Positions 30,697-40,011 of a DNA stretch of 43,944 nt are shown here, piece by piece. The stretch is from Sphingomonas sp. (GTDB lineage Bacteria; Pseudomonadota; Alphaproteobacteria; Sphingomonadales; Sphingomonadaceae). The stretch lies in the NCBI GenBank assembly GCA_002707985.1, contig PAOI01000005.1, positions 1 through 43,944 on the forward strand. Reading direction: 5' to 3'. The notes beneath the pieces are model-generated. The model was not told the DNA's origin, made no database searches, and was given only the letters and a program-made list of their open reading frames with translations. Both the position numbers and the translations under genes were made by a program. The first letter of the stretch is position 1; the number at the start of each line of letters is the position of its first letter.

Positions 30697-31317
30697 ATGG
30701 CCTTTGAACTTCCCGCGCTCCCCTATGCCAAGGACGCACTCGCCCCGCACATGTCGGCGGAAACGCTCGAATATCATCACGGCAAGCACCACAAGGCCTA
30801 TGTCGACAAGACCAATGGCTTCGTCGAGGAAAAAGGTCTGGGCGGCATGTCGCTGACCGAGATCATCAAGAAGGCCAAGGCGGACGGCGACAAGGGCCTG
30901 TTCAACAACAGCGCCCAGATCTGGAACCACAGCTTCTTCTGGCATTGCCTGACGCCCGAAAAGACCGCGCCAAGCGGCAAGCTCGCCGAACTGATCAACG
31001 AAGGCTTCGGTTCGACCGACGCGCTGGTCGACAAGATCAAGGCGGAAAGCGCCGGTCACTTCGGCAGCGGCTGGGGCTGGCTCGTCCTCGACGGCGACAA
31101 GCTGAAGGTCACGTCACTGCACGATGCGGATACGCCGGTCGCCTATGAAGGCATGGTGCCGCTGCTGACGATCGATGTGTGGGAACACGCTTACTATGTC
31201 GATTATCGCAATGCGCGCCCGGGCTATCTCGATGCCGTGACGGCCAACCTGATCAACTGGGATTTCGTTGCGAAGAATCTGGACGGCAGCGGCATCGCAG
31301 CAGCCGATCAGGGCTGA
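30697..31317 (+). CDS. sodB: Superoxide dismutase, Fe type (Fe/Mn family)
   Basis: The 206-residue protein has the expected metal ligands His27 (EYHHGKHHKAYV), His78 (QIWNHSFFWHCL), Asp160 and His164 (DVWEHAYYVDYRN). It converts superoxide to oxygen and peroxide in the cytoplasm. AQIWNHSFFWHC and GSGWGWLV fit iron enzymes better than manganese ones, though cambialism cannot be excluded. The start at ATG 30697 has GAGGAGGGA upstream; the in-frame ATG at 30679 precedes that site. A strong terminator follows. Confidence 0.95.
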   Translation: MAFELPALPYAKDALAPHMSAETLEYHHGKHHKAYVDKTNGFVEEKGLGGMSLTEIIKKAKADGDKGLFNNSAQIWNHSFFWHCLTPEKTAPSGKLAELINEGFGSTDALVDKIKAESAGHFGSGWGWLVLDGDKLKVTSLHDADTPVAYEGMVPLLTIDVWEHAYYVDYRNARPGYLDAVTANLINWDFVAKNLDGSGIAAADQG

Positions 31318-31334
31318 TCGCCACTCGAATAACG

Positions 31335-31373
31335 AAAAGGGGCGCCGGATCCTGTGGTCCGGCGCCCCTTTTT
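31335..31373. terminator. Strong intrinsic terminator after sodB, probably bidirectional
   Basis: GGGGCGCCGGA pairs with TCCGGCGCCCC around a short loop, with AAAA before and TTTTT after. It serves sodB on the plus strand. The A-run on the other side lets it also stop the convergent yciB transcript. Confidence 0.9.
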
Positions 31374-31395
31374 GATGCGCTTATCGATTGCGTGC

Positions 31396-32013
31396 TCACC
31401 CTTCGGGAGGAAGCGGCGCGTCCTTTTGCGTCTGCAGCCCGTGCTTCATCAACATGGGCACGTTGGCCAGGGCAAAGACGAAGGTCATTCCGGTCACGCC
31501 CCATGCCTTGTAGTTCAGCCACGCGTCCCAGCTGAGCATCTGTCGCGCGACTTCGTTCATCACCGCCATTGCGACAAAGAAGATCACCCAGTTTATCGTC
31601 AGCAGCCGCCAGCCCCTCGCCGAAAGCCCGGGATAGGCGCTTTCGAGCAGCATTTGCAGCAGCGGCTTGTTGGTGATCAGCCCATAGGCGAGCACGGTTG
31701 CGAACATCGTGTAGACAACGGTGGGCTTGATCTGGATCCAGGTCTGATCGTGAAAATAGATCGTCAGGCTTCCGAATACGAGGACGAGCCCGCCGGAAAT
31801 CCACAACATCGGCGAAATGCGCCCGGCCTTCCAGAAGGACAGCCCCATGGCGATGGCCATCGAGACCATGAACGCGGCAGTGGCGGCCAGCGCCTTCTGC
31901 AGTTCGGATTCGGACGGGTAGAGATAGTTGACCGCGAAAAACACCAGGAGCGGACCGAAATCGATCAGCATTCTGAAACCGGGTGACAGGGGCGGCTTGG
32001 ATGCAGCGTTCAT
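31396..32013 (-). CDS. yciB: Inner-membrane protein YciB (septation protein A family)
   Basis: The 205-residue protein has about five or six membrane helices and family motifs LIDFGPLLVFFAVNYL, GSLTIYFHDQTWIQIKPTVVYTMF and NEVARQMLSWDAWLNYKAWG. YciB/IspZ proteins are linked to septation and envelope integrity. It is the third gene of a row mtaB-ftsY-yciB, 51 bp after ftsY. Confidence 0.9.
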   Translation of the reverse strand: MNAASKPPLSPGFRMLIDFGPLLVFFAVNYLYPSESELQKALAATAAFMVSMAIAMGLSFWKAGRISPMLWISGGLVLVFGSLTIYFHDQTWIQIKPTVVYTMFATVLAYGLITNKPLLQMLLESAYPGLSARGWRLLTINWVIFFVAMAVMNEVARQMLSWDAWLNYKAWGVTGMTFVFALANVPMLMKHGLQTQKDAPLPPEG

Positions 32014-32064
32014 AACGGCTTTCTATCGATAGAGCGACATTCGGGAAATATCGGCCAGGCTTTT

Positions 32065-33003
32065 TCAGCGTTTCGCGATTTCTTCGACCCCGGCGATGAT
32101 CCGGGCAACTTCATTCGCATCGAAGGGGCGCAGGTCGTCAACCGTTTCGCCGACGCCGATCGCATGGATGGGCAGGCCGTATTTCTCTGCCGCCGCGACC
32201 AGCACACCGCCGCGTGCCGTGCCATCCAGCTTGGTCATGACAAGGCCGGTCACACCGGCGACTTCCTTGAACACTTCGATCTGGCTCAGCGCGTTTTGGC
32301 CGGTGGTCGCGTCGAGCACCAGCACGACGTCATGCGGCGCCGCGGGATTGAGGCGGCCCAGCACACGGCGGATCTTGGCAAGCTCGTCCATCAGCTCGCG
32401 TTTGTTCTGGAGTCGTCCGGCGGTATCGACGATCAGTACGTCGGTGCCGACTTCGGTCGCCTTTTTCACCGCTTCGAAGACGATACCGGCAGCATCGCCG
32501 CCCTCGGCGCCCGAAACGATCGGCACGCCGATCCGCTCGGCCCAGGTTCTCAGCTGCCCGATCGCCGCCGCGCGGAACGTGTCGCCCGCCGCCAGCATCA
32601 CCGAATAATCCTGCTCGAGCAGCAGATTGGCGAGCTTGGCGATGGTCGTGGTCTTGCCCGATCCGTTGACGCCGATGACAAGGATCACCTGCGGCCGCGG
32701 AAACGCATCGATTTCCAGGCGCTTTGCCACCGGTTCGAGCGAGCGGCTGATCTCTTCGGCAACGACCAGGCGGATGCCCAGCTCCTCCATGCCGCGCTCA
32801 TATTGCCCTTCGGCCAGCCGGTCGCGGATGCGCGCGGCGACGCCGGGACCGAGATCGGACGCGATCAGCGCCTCCTCGATCTCATCCAGCGTTTCCTCGT
32901 CCAGCCGCGCCGCCGTGAGGCCGGCGAGATTGCCGAGCAACCGGTCCGACGTCTTGCGAAAGCCGCCGAGCAGTTTCTGGTGCCATCCCGGTCGCGTGCT
33001 CAT
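32065..33003 (-). CDS. ftsY: Signal recognition particle receptor FtsY
   Basis: The 312-residue protein has an N domain followed by the SRP GTPase domain. G1 is GVNGSGKTTT, DTFRAAA and DTAGR are intact, the TKLDGTARGG element is present, and it ends GVEEIAKR. It lacks the long acidic A domain of E. coli FtsY, as is common in alphaproteobacteria. It docks SRP-ribosome complexes at the membrane and pairs with Ffh, encoded 3.7 kb away. Its ATG overlaps the mtaB stop. Confidence 0.95.
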   Translation of the reverse strand: MSTRPGWHQKLLGGFRKTSDRLLGNLAGLTAARLDEETLDEIEEALIASDLGPGVAARIRDRLAEGQYERGMEELGIRLVVAEEISRSLEPVAKRLEIDAFPRPQVILVIGVNGSGKTTTIAKLANLLLEQDYSVMLAAGDTFRAAAIGQLRTWAERIGVPIVSGAEGGDAAGIVFEAVKKATEVGTDVLIVDTAGRLQNKRELMDELAKIRRVLGRLNPAAPHDVVLVLDATTGQNALSQIEVFKEVAGVTGLVMTKLDGTARGGVLVAAAEKYGLPIHAIGVGETVDDLRPFDANEVARIIAGVEEIAKR

Positions 33004-34253
33004 GCCGGTTCTCCCACCAGATACTCTCCCTGAACATGTGTGATGCTGATATCGGCAATGCCGTCATGGTGCGGCAGCCGATCGAAATGGACCTCGGCAT
33101 AGGCTTCGCCATGCCCGCGCGCGCCGCTGCGTTCGACCAGTACGCGCTGGCGCGACCCGACCAGCGATTCCAGCCATAGGCGGCGACGGCGGGCACCGGC
33201 GGAACGGAGCGCGGCGGCGCGTTCCTTGATGGTTTCGCGCGGCAGTTGCGGCATCCGCGCCGCCGGAGTGCCTTCGCGCGGGCTATAGGGAAAGATATGC
33301 GCGTGAACGATGTCGCAATCGTCGATCAGCGCGAGCGTGTTCGCCGCCATCGCGGAGTCTTCCGTCGGAAAGCCTGCAATAATGTCCGCGCCGATCGCGA
33401 TTTCGGGTCGCGCGGCCTTCAGCCGTTCGACAATATCAACCGCCTCGCGCCGGCTGTGGCGGCGCTTCATCCGCTTCAGGATCATGTCGTCACCCGCCTG
33501 TAGCGAAAGATGCACGTGCGGCATCAACCGCTGCTCCTGCGTCAGCAGCGCGAACAGCCGGTCGTCGATTTCGATCGAATCGAGTGAAGAAAGGCGCAGC
33601 CGGGGCAGGGCGGGCACATGGCGCAGAATGCGCTCGACCAGTGCGCCGAGCGTCGGCGCTCCCGGCAAGTCGGCGCCATAGCTGGTGAGATCCACCCCTG
33701 TCAGCACGACCTCGCGATGTCCGGCATCGACCAGCATGGCGATCCGGTCGATCACGGCACCGGCGGGCACCGACCGGCCGTTGCCGCGACCGAAGGGGAT
33801 GGCACAGAAGGTGCAACGATGATCGCACCCGTTCTGAACCTCGACAAACGCCTTGGCATGCGCCGAAAAACTCGCGGCCAGATGCGGCGCGGTTTCCTCG
33901 ATCGTCATCACGTCGCGGAGCACAAGCGCGTCGTCGCTACGCCATGCCGCAGGAGTCAGCTTGTCGCTGTTTCCGATCACCCGATCGACCTCTTGCATGC
34001 TGGAGAAGCTATCGGGGTCGATCTGGGCGGCGCATCCGGTTACGATCAGCCGGGCATCCGGACGTTCGCGCCGCGCGCGGCGGATGGCCTGTCGTGTCTG
34101 CTTTACGGCTTCGTTGGTTACCGCGCAGCTGTTGACGACGATGGTGTCGGAATCGCCAAGCAGCGTACGGATCGTTTCGCTTTCTGCCAGGTTGAGTCGG
34201 CACCCCAACGAGACGATATGGGGCTCTGGCAAGGAAGAAGGAGTTGCGTCCAT
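33000..34253 (-). CDS. mtaB: tRNA (t6A37) methylthiotransferase MtaB
   Basis: The 417-residue radical-SAM enzyme has N-terminal Fe-S cysteines in VSLGCRLN, VNSCAVTN and VTGCAAQ, the radical-SAM motif GCDHRCTFCAIPFGRG, and a C-terminal TRAM-like part. It adds methylthio to t6A37 in ANN-decoding tRNAs. LGCRLN is the MtaB form of the motif. The ATG at 34253 overlaps the divergent DUF924 ATG by two bases. A TTG a few codons inside is an alternative start. The upstream frame to 34499 is antisense to DUF924 and not used. Confidence 0.9.
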   Translation of the reverse strand: MDATPSSLPEPHIVSLGCRLNLAESETIRTLLGDSDTIVVNSCAVTNEAVKQTRQAIRRARRERPDARLIVTGCAAQIDPDSFSSMQEVDRVIGNSDKLTPAAWRSDDALVLRDVMTIEETAPHLAASFSAHAKAFVEVQNGCDHRCTFCAIPFGRGNGRSVPAGAVIDRIAMLVDAGHREVVLTGVDLTSYGADLPGAPTLGALVERILRHVPALPRLRLSSLDSIEIDDRLFALLTQEQRLMPHVHLSLQAGDDMILKRMKRRHSRREAVDIVERLKAARPEIAIGADIIAGFPTEDSAMAANTLALIDDCDIVHAHIFPYSPREGTPAARMPQLPRETIKERAAALRSAGARRRRLWLESLVGSRQRVLVERSGARGHGEAYAEVHFDRLPHHDGIADISITHVQGEYLVGEPA

Positions 34254-34830
34254 GGCGGACGATCTAGTTGCGGCGGATGCCGAAGTCCACGCGAAGGCAC
34301 GCGATATCCTCGACTTCTGGTTCAAAGAACTGACGCCGGAACAGCATTTTGCCAAATCCGATGCGCTGGATAGCGAAATCGCGGAGCGGTTCGGAGCGCT
34401 TCGCGACCGGGTGCTGGCGACGCAGGCGGAGGGGTGGCACGATACGCCCGAAACGCTTCTTGCGGCGATCCTCCTGCTCGACCAGTTTTCGCGAAACATC
34501 CATCGCGGAACGGCAGAGGCGTTCGCGGCCGATCCGCTCGCGCTCGAACTGACGCTGCTGGCGATGGTCCGCGAATGGGATCGCGATATGCCCGACGCGC
34601 AGCGCCAGTTTCTCTATATGCCGCTGATGCATGCCGAGGATCCGGAGATGCAGCGATTGTGCGTCGCGCGTTTCGAAACGCTCGACATGCCCGATGCGCT
34701 CAAGTTCGCGCATGCGCATGCCGATGTGATCGCGCAATTCGGTCGTTTTCCGTCACGCAACGATGCGCTGGGACGTGAATCGACCGCTGCCGAAAAGGCC
34801 TATCTCAGCCAGCCAGGCGCTGGCTGGTAG
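34252..34830 (+). CDS. DUF924 family protein
   Basis: The 192-residue all-helical protein has the DUF924 core: ILDFWFKELTPEQHFAKSD, then LLLDQFSRNIHRGTAEAFA and FLYMPLMHAEDPEMQ, and FGRFPSRNDALGRES near the C-terminus. The TPR-like fold is conserved but the role is not established. AAGGAG is 8 bases before the ATG. It is divergent from mtaB with overlapping start codons and its last 26 bp overlap the convergent GGDEF-EAL gene. Confidence 0.88.
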   Translation: MADDLVAADAEVHAKARDILDFWFKELTPEQHFAKSDALDSEIAERFGALRDRVLATQAEGWHDTPETLLAAILLLDQFSRNIHRGTAEAFAADPLALELTLLAMVREWDRDMPDAQRQFLYMPLMHAEDPEMQRLCVARFETLDMPDALKFAHAHADVIAQFGRFPSRNDALGRESTAAEKAYLSQPGAGW

Positions 34831-36469
34831 CTGTGGGTCCGCCGGTCGCAGGCGCCTGCCCCTCTTCGGATATCCGCTGAGGCTGCGCTGACTGGGCAGT
34901 GAGCAGGCGGCGTTCGGCGAGCAGCCGGCGTGCATCCATCACCGACAACGGCCTTCCGTAATGCCAGCCCTGTGCCTTGGAACAGCCGATCGCCCGCAGC
35001 CGCTCCTCGATCGCGGCATTTTCGATGCCCTCTGCCGTGACCGGAAGGTTGAGGCTTTCGCCCAGTCGCGCGATGGCGTTGACGATTGCCGCGGAATCGG
35101 CGCTTTCGTTGATCGACTGCACGAAGCTCTTGTCGATCTTGATCCTGTCGAACGGCAAGGCGCGCAGATGCGCGAGCGAGGAATAGCCGGTGCCGAAATC
35201 GTCGAGTGCAATGCGCACGCCCTGATTTTTCAAGCTGCCGACAATCGATTGCGCCAGCGCCAGATTGTCGAACAGCGAGCTTTCGGTGATTTCGACTTCC
35301 AGGCGATTCGCCGGAAATCCGGTCTCCGTCAGCAGCTTGATGATCTTTTGCGCGAGCCAGGCATCGCGCAGCTGCCAGGGAGAGATATTGACCGACAGCG
35401 AAAGTGAGGGATCCCAGTCGCGCGCGGCGGCAAAGGCCTGACGCATGATCGACTGCGAAAGATCGCCGATCAGTCCGGTTTCCTCGGCGATCGGAATGAA
35501 TAATTCCGGGTTCACCGTGCCGCGGATCGGATGTTCCCAGCGCGCAAGCACTTCGAAGCCGTCCAGCCGGCCGGTCGCAAGGTCGATCTGCTGCTCGAAA
35601 TAGGGGACGATCTGGTGGTTCGGAATGGCCGCGCGCAGTCCGTTTTCCAGCTCGTTGCGCAGCTGGAGTTCGCGTTCCATCGAATTGTCGAACCAGGCGA
35701 AGCGATTGCGACCGGATTTTTTGGCCGCGTACATCGCGATATCCGCCGAACGCATCAGCGAATCGATCGAACTGCAGTCGAAATCCGAACGCGCGATGCC
35801 GAGCGAACAGCTGATGTGCAGTCGCAGCCCTTCGGCTTCGAACGGCTGTGCCATGCGGCTCACCAGCCGCTCGGCGATACGCTCGACCACCCCGGGTTCG
35901 CTCGGATCGAACAGGAAACCGCAGGAGAATTCGTCGCCGCCCAGCCGCGCGGTCAGCGCAACCGGAGGCATTGCGTCGGCGATTTCGCGCGCGACGGCAC
36001 AGAGCAAGGCGTCGCCGACGGCATGGCCGTGCATGTCGTTGATCGTCTTGAAATGATCGAGGTCGAGCATCATCAGCGCCATCGCCTTGCGGCGCCGCGC
36101 GGCGCGCGCGAACATCGATGCACCTTCTTCGGACAGGCTGCGCCGATTGTAGAATCCGGTGAGGGGATCGCGCGAGGCAAGCAGGTTCGCGCGCTCTTCG
36201 GCTTCCGCGCGAATCTTCACTTCATCGCGCAGCGCAGCATGGCGACGCCAGCCGAACAGGATCAGCGCCACGTTGAGGAGCAGCGCGATCACCAGCGAGC
36301 GGTCCGCCGGTGCGCCGCCCTGGAAATAATATTGCAGGCTGGTCGACAGCACGGAGCTGCCGATGCCGATGAACATCAGGATAGCGGCCACGCTGAAGGC
36401 GCCCGTGATCAGGTCACTGCTTTCTTCGCGCGGCTTGTCCTCTTTATGCTCGCTCAGTTCCGCTGCCAT
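34805..36469 (-). CDS. Membrane GGDEF-EAL protein (cyclic-di-GMP turnover)
   Basis: The 554-residue protein has two N-terminal membrane helices (FSVAAILMFIGIGSSVL and LVIALLLNVALILFGW), a short signalling helix, then a GGDEF domain (about 100-265). That domain has RLGGDEF and metal-binding DLDHFKTIND intact, so diguanylate cyclase activity is possible. An EAL domain follows (about 275-520) with EVLARWEHP at the EAL site and the catalytic EITESS, DDFGTGYSSL, KIDKSFVQ and TAEGIE, so phosphodiesterase activity is also possible. No periplasmic sensor domain is evident. The net direction cannot be read from sequence. Confidence 0.92.
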   Translation of the reverse strand: MAAELSEHKEDKPREESSDLITGAFSVAAILMFIGIGSSVLSTSLQYYFQGGAPADRSLVIALLLNVALILFGWRRHAALRDEVKIRAEAEERANLLASRDPLTGFYNRRSLSEEGASMFARAARRRKAMALMMLDLDHFKTINDMHGHAVGDALLCAVAREIADAMPPVALTARLGGDEFSCGFLFDPSEPGVVERIAERLVSRMAQPFEAEGLRLHISCSLGIARSDFDCSSIDSLMRSADIAMYAAKKSGRNRFAWFDNSMERELQLRNELENGLRAAIPNHQIVPYFEQQIDLATGRLDGFEVLARWEHPIRGTVNPELFIPIAEETGLIGDLSQSIMRQAFAAARDWDPSLSLSVNISPWQLRDAWLAQKIIKLLTETGFPANRLEVEITESSLFDNLALAQSIVGSLKNQGVRIALDDFGTGYSSLAHLRALPFDRIKIDKSFVQSINESADSAAIVNAIARLGESLNLPVTAEGIENAAIEERLRAIGCSKAQGWHYGRPLSVMDARRLLAERRLLTAQSAQPQRISEEGQAPATGGPTATSQRLAG

Positions 36470-36696
36470 CCCGTCGGGTCCCCAAAGTTGCGCGATTATC
36501 AGACAGCGGAAGTGTAGATCGGGTTAAACGGCATGCGACTTGCGCTTTTTCGGACGTTCCGCTATCGCGCCGGCCAGCCGTTCCCTGGGAACGCGTACAG
36601 GATGCCCGCATGCGGGTTACGCTGGCCGACGAGGTTTCGTCCGCCGGCGTTTTGTGCGTTTTCGCAGTGGTGGCCTGAATTTGGAGTGATTGTGTC

Positions 36697-38181
36697 ATGT
36701 TCGATAGTCTGAGCGAACGGCTTGGCGGCGTTTTCGACCGTCTGCGCAGCCGTGGCGCGCTGACCGAGGCCGATGTCCGCACCGCGATGCGCGAAGTGCG
36801 GGTCGCGCTGCTCGAAGCGGACGTGGCGCTGCCGGTCGCCCGCAAGTTCGTCGATGAAGTAACCGAAGCGGCGATCGGCCAGAACGTTTTGCGTTCGGTG
36901 ACGCCGGGCCAGCAGGTCGTGAAGATCGTGCACGACGCGCTGGTCGACATGCTCGGCCCGGATACGGCCGAGCTGGAAATCGACGTTACGCCGCCTGCCG
37001 TCATCATGCTGGTGGGTCTGCAGGGTTCGGGTAAGACGACGACGACCGCCAAGCTTGCCAAGCTGCTCAAGAAGCAGGGCAAGAAAGCGATGATGGCCTC
37101 GCTCGACGTCAATCGCCCGGCTGCGCAGGAACAGCTGGCGGTGCTCGGCGAGCAAACCGAAGTCACGACGCTGCCGATCGTCAAGGGGCAGCAGCCGGTC
37201 GAGATCGCCAGGCGGGCGCTGCAATCGGCGAAGCTGCAGGGCTTCGACGTCGTGATGCTCGATACGGCGGGTCGTCTCCACGTCGATCAGGCGCTGATGG
37301 AAGAAATGAAGGCGGTTGCCGACATTTCGAAGCCGCAGGAAATCCTGCTCGTCGTCGACAGCCTGACCGGCCAGGACGCGGTCAATGTCGCGCAGAACTT
37401 CTCTGAGCAGGTGCCGCTCACCGGCGTGATCCTGACGCGGATGGACGGCGATGCGCGCGGCGGCGCGGCGCTGTCGATGCGTTCGGTGACCGGCAAGCCG
37501 ATCAAATTTGCCGGTGTCGGCAAAAAGCTCGACGCGATCGAGCCGTTCCATCCCAAGCGCGTCGCCGGCCGTATTCTCGGCATGGGCGACGTCGTGTCGC
37601 TGGTCGAGAAAGCCGCCCAGTCGATCGAGCAGGAAGATGCCGAGCGCATGGCGCAGCGGCTCGCCAAGGGGAAGTTCGACATGAACGACCTCCGCTCGCA
37701 GCTGGCGCAGATGCGCAACATGGGCGGTATCGGCGCGCTGGCGGGGATGATTCCCGGCATGAAGAAGGCGCAGCAGGCGATGGCCAATGGCGCAGTCGAT
37801 GAACGCGTGCTGCTGCGCATGGACGCGATGATCACGTCGATGACGCCGAAGGAGCGCGCCAAGCCCGAACTGCTCAACGCCAAGCGCAAGATCCGCATCG
37901 CCAAGGGCAGCGGCACCACCGTTCAGGACGTCAACAAGCTCATCAAGATGCATCAGGAGATGCAGACGGCGATGAAGAAGCTGAAGAAGATGGGCGGCCT
38001 GAAGGGCCTGATGGCGATGATGGGCAAGGGCGGTCCCGGCGGCGGTATGGGCGGCGTCGGCAATGCCCTGGGTGGCCCGGAAATGGGCGACATGATGGGC
38101 AAGCTGGGCGGCGGCATGCCCGGCCTTCCCGGCGGGCAGAAACTGCCTCCCGGTTTTGAGAATCTGATGAAGAAGAAATGA
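36697..38181 (+). CDS. ffh: Signal recognition particle protein Ffh
   Basis: The 494-residue SRP54 protein has an N domain, G domain ([45 protein letters not shown]) and a Met-rich M domain that binds 4.5S RNA and signal peptides. It ends in a Gly/Met-rich low-complexity tail (about 440-490). It targets nascent membrane proteins to FtsY. A REP-like pair separates it from rpsP. Confidence 0.96.
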   Translation: MFDSLSERLGGVFDRLRSRGALTEADVRTAMREVRVALLEADVALPVARKFVDEVTEAAIGQNVLRSVTPGQQVVKIVHDALVDMLGPDTAELEIDVTPPAVIMLVGLQGSGKTTTTAKLAKLLKKQGKKAMMASLDVNRPAAQEQLAVLGEQTEVTTLPIVKGQQPVEIARRALQSAKLQGFDVVMLDTAGRLHVDQALMEEMKAVADISKPQEILLVVDSLTGQDAVNVAQNFSEQVPLTGVILTRMDGDARGGAALSMRSVTGKPIKFAGVGKKLDAIEPFHPKRVAGRILGMGDVVSLVEKAAQSIEQEDAERMAQRLAKGKFDMNDLRSQLAQMRNMGGIGALAGMIPGMKKAQQAMANGAVDERVLLRMDAMITSMTPKERAKPELLNAKRKIRIAKGSGTTVQDVNKLIKMHQEMQTAMKKLKKMGGLKGLMAMMGKGGPGGGMGGVGNALGGPEMGDMMGKLGGGMPGLPGGQKLPPGFENLMKKK

Positions 38182-38185
38182 GTTT

Positions 38186-38280
38186 CGTCGCCCCTGCGGA
38201 GGCAGGGGCCCAAGTCTCTCGCGACTGAGGGGCGGCGATTATTGGAAGAGCGATAGGCTCCCGCCTCCGCGGGAGCGACG
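38186..38280. repeat. REP/BIME-like inverted pair between ffh and rpsP
   Basis: Two 25-bp arms in opposite orientation (38186-38210 and 38256-38280) flank a 45-bp centre. Each arm forms its own hairpin with a 7-bp stem: CCCCTGC-GGAG-GCAGGGG in arm 1 and CTCCCGC-GGAG-GCGGGAG (as read on the minus strand) in arm 2. The two arms differ at two stem positions, and both partner positions change to keep pairing. This is the layout of paired REP elements. It lies in the mRNA of an essential gene row. Confidence 0.7.
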
Positions 38281-38299
38281 GAAGAAAAGAGAGAATATC

Positions 38300-38800
38300 A
38301 TGGCAGTTAGCATGCGTCTGTCGCGCGGCGGTTCGAAGAAGCGCCCTTATTACCGGATCGTGATCGCCGATGCGCGCAGCCCGCGCGACGGCAGCTTCAT
38401 CGAGAAGATCGGCACCTATAACCCGCTGCTCGCCAAGGATGACGAAAAGCGCGTCGTTCTGGACGGTGAGCGCGCCAAGCATTGGCTGAGCGTCGGTGCG
38501 CAGCCGACCGACCGTGTCGCTCGCTTCCTCGACGCGGCCGGCATCAAGGAGCGCGCCGCGCGCAACAACCCTAACAAGGCAGAGCCGGGCGAAAAGGCCA
38601 AGGAACGCGCCGAAGAACGTGCCGAAAAGGCCAAGGCAGCCGAGGAAGCCGCCGCCGAAGCAGCGGCAGCCCCCGCCGAAGTGACCGAAGCCGAGGAAGT
38701 GATTGCGGCCGAAGTCGAAGCGGCGACCGAAGAAGCCACGCCGGAAGCCGAGCAGGTCGCCGAAGCGACTGCCGAAGAGACTCCCCCGGCCGAGGCCTGA
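38300..38800 (+). CDS. rpsP: 30S ribosomal protein S16 with long acidic-Ala tail
   Basis: The 166-residue protein has the S16 core in the first ~85 residues ([45 protein letters not shown]). A Lys/Glu/Ala-rich coiled-coil-like tail of about 75 residues follows. Core S16 is about 80-90 residues, so the tail roughly doubles it. AGAGAGAA upstream is a modest ribosome-binding site. Confidence 0.95.
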   Translation: MAVSMRLSRGGSKKRPYYRIVIADARSPRDGSFIEKIGTYNPLLAKDDEKRVVLDGERAKHWLSVGAQPTDRVARFLDAAGIKERAARNNPNKAEPGEKAKERAEERAEKAKAAEEAAAEAAAAPAEVTEAEEVIAAEVEAATEEATPEAEQVAEATAEETPPAEA

Positions 38801-38803
38801 TCC

Positions 38804-39280
38804 TTGCCGACCGACAAACCCGTCACGCTCGCCGTCGTCATCGGCGCGCACGGCGTGACGGGCGAGGTTCGCCTCAAGGTCTTTGCCGAAGACCTAGACA
38901 CCTATCGGGCGTTCAATTCGGGATCCCTCACGCTCAAATCGCTGCGTGAGGGCCCGAACGGCGCGATTGCGCGCTTCGCCGAAATAAAGGACCGTAATGC
39001 GGCCGAGGCGATGCGCGGCACCGAACTCACCGTGCCGCGATCCGCGCTGCCGCCGCTGGGCGACGGCGAATATTATCATGTCGACCTGCTCGGCCTGCCT
39101 GTGATTTCCGACGGCGGCGAAACGCTGGGCACTGTGATCGCGGTCGATAATTATGGCGCGGGCGACGTACTCGAAATCGAACGGCCCGACGGCAAGCGCT
39201 TCATGGTGCCGATGAACGCCGAAGCGGTGCCGGAATGGAACGCCGACCGGCTGATCGTCGCGGCAGCATTCGTCGCGTGA
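38804..39280 (+). CDS. rimM: Ribosome maturation factor RimM
   Basis: The 158-residue protein has the RimM N domain (VIGAHGVTGEVRLKVFAED) and the PRC-barrel C domain (GEYYHVDLLGLPV and DVLEIERPDGKRFMVPM). It assists 30S head maturation around S19. TTG 38804 is the likely start, three bases after rpsP. The stop overlaps the next gene (GTGA). Confidence 0.93.
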   Translation: MPTDKPVTLAVVIGAHGVTGEVRLKVFAEDLDTYRAFNSGSLTLKSLREGPNGAIARFAEIKDRNAAEAMRGTELTVPRSALPPLGDGEYYHVDLLGLPVISDGGETLGTVIAVDNYGAGDVLEIERPDGKRFMVPMNAEAVPEWNADRLIVAAAFVA

Positions 39281-40011
39281 CGCGGTTCGCCGTTTTCAGT
39301 GATATTCACGGAAATCTGCCGGCGCTGAAAGCGTGCCATGCCGATGCGCTGGCGCAGGGATGCGACACGTTTCTCAACCTGGGCGACATTCTCTCCGGCC
39401 CGCTCTGGCCAGCCGAGACCGCCGAATGGCTGATGGCACGCAACTGGCCGACCATTGCCGGCAATCACGAACGACAGGTGCTGACGCTGCCCGCCGAACG
39501 GATGGGCGAGACTGACCGTCTGACGCGCAGTCTGTTGGCCGAAACGCATCTTTGCTGGATCGATTCGCTGCCGGCCACGCTGGCGTTGCCGGGACTTTTC
39601 CTGTGTCACGGCACCCCGGAAAGCGACATCACCCATTTCCTGTTCGATGTCGATGACGGGCGACTGGTCGAAGCGCGCGAAGGCGAGATTACCGCACGGC
39701 TCGGCAACGTGGATGCACCGCTGACGCTTTGCGGACATACGCATGTCGCGCGCTCGGTTACGCTGACCGATGGTCGCCGAGTGGCCAATGCGGGCAGCGT
39801 CGGGCTGCAGGCATATTCCGACGATCATCCCGAACCCTATATCGTCGAAAATGGCGATCCGCTGGCGCGCTATCTGGTGGTCGAACATGGCCGGGTCGAC
39901 GTGCGATCCGTCGCCTATGATTGTCGCGCGGCCGCCGATCGCGCTGCCGCGCTCGGCCGTCCGGACTGGGCGCATGCGCTGATGACCGGTAAGCTACCGC
40001 TCACGCGCTGA
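39277..40011 (+). CDS. Metallophosphoesterase (YfcE/calcineurin-like)
   Basis: The 244-residue protein has the two-metal phosphoesterase motifs: FSDIHGN (DxH), NLGDILSGP (GD), AGNHE (GNHE) and LCGHTHVARSV (GHTH), with GSVGLQAYSD after. The substrate is unknown; relatives act on phosphodiesters or small nucleotides. The GTG start overlaps the rimM stop, so translation is coupled to rimM, although this gene is not usually part of the rimM-trmD row. Confidence 0.88.
   Translation: MTRFAVFSDIHGNLPALKACHADALAQGCDTFLNLGDILSGPLWPAETAEWLMARNWPTIAGNHERQVLTLPAERMGETDRLTRSLLAETHLCWIDSLPATLALPGLFLCHGTPESDITHFLFDVDDGRLVEAREGEITARLGNVDAPLTLCGHTHVARSVTLTDGRRVANAGSVGLQAYSDDHPEPYIVENGDPLARYLVVEHGRVDVRSVAYDCRAAADRAAALGRPDWAHALMTGKLPLTR

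Noticed and set aside
36562..37953. 463-codon minus-strand open frame
   Set aside because: Antisense of ffh; no recognisable motif.
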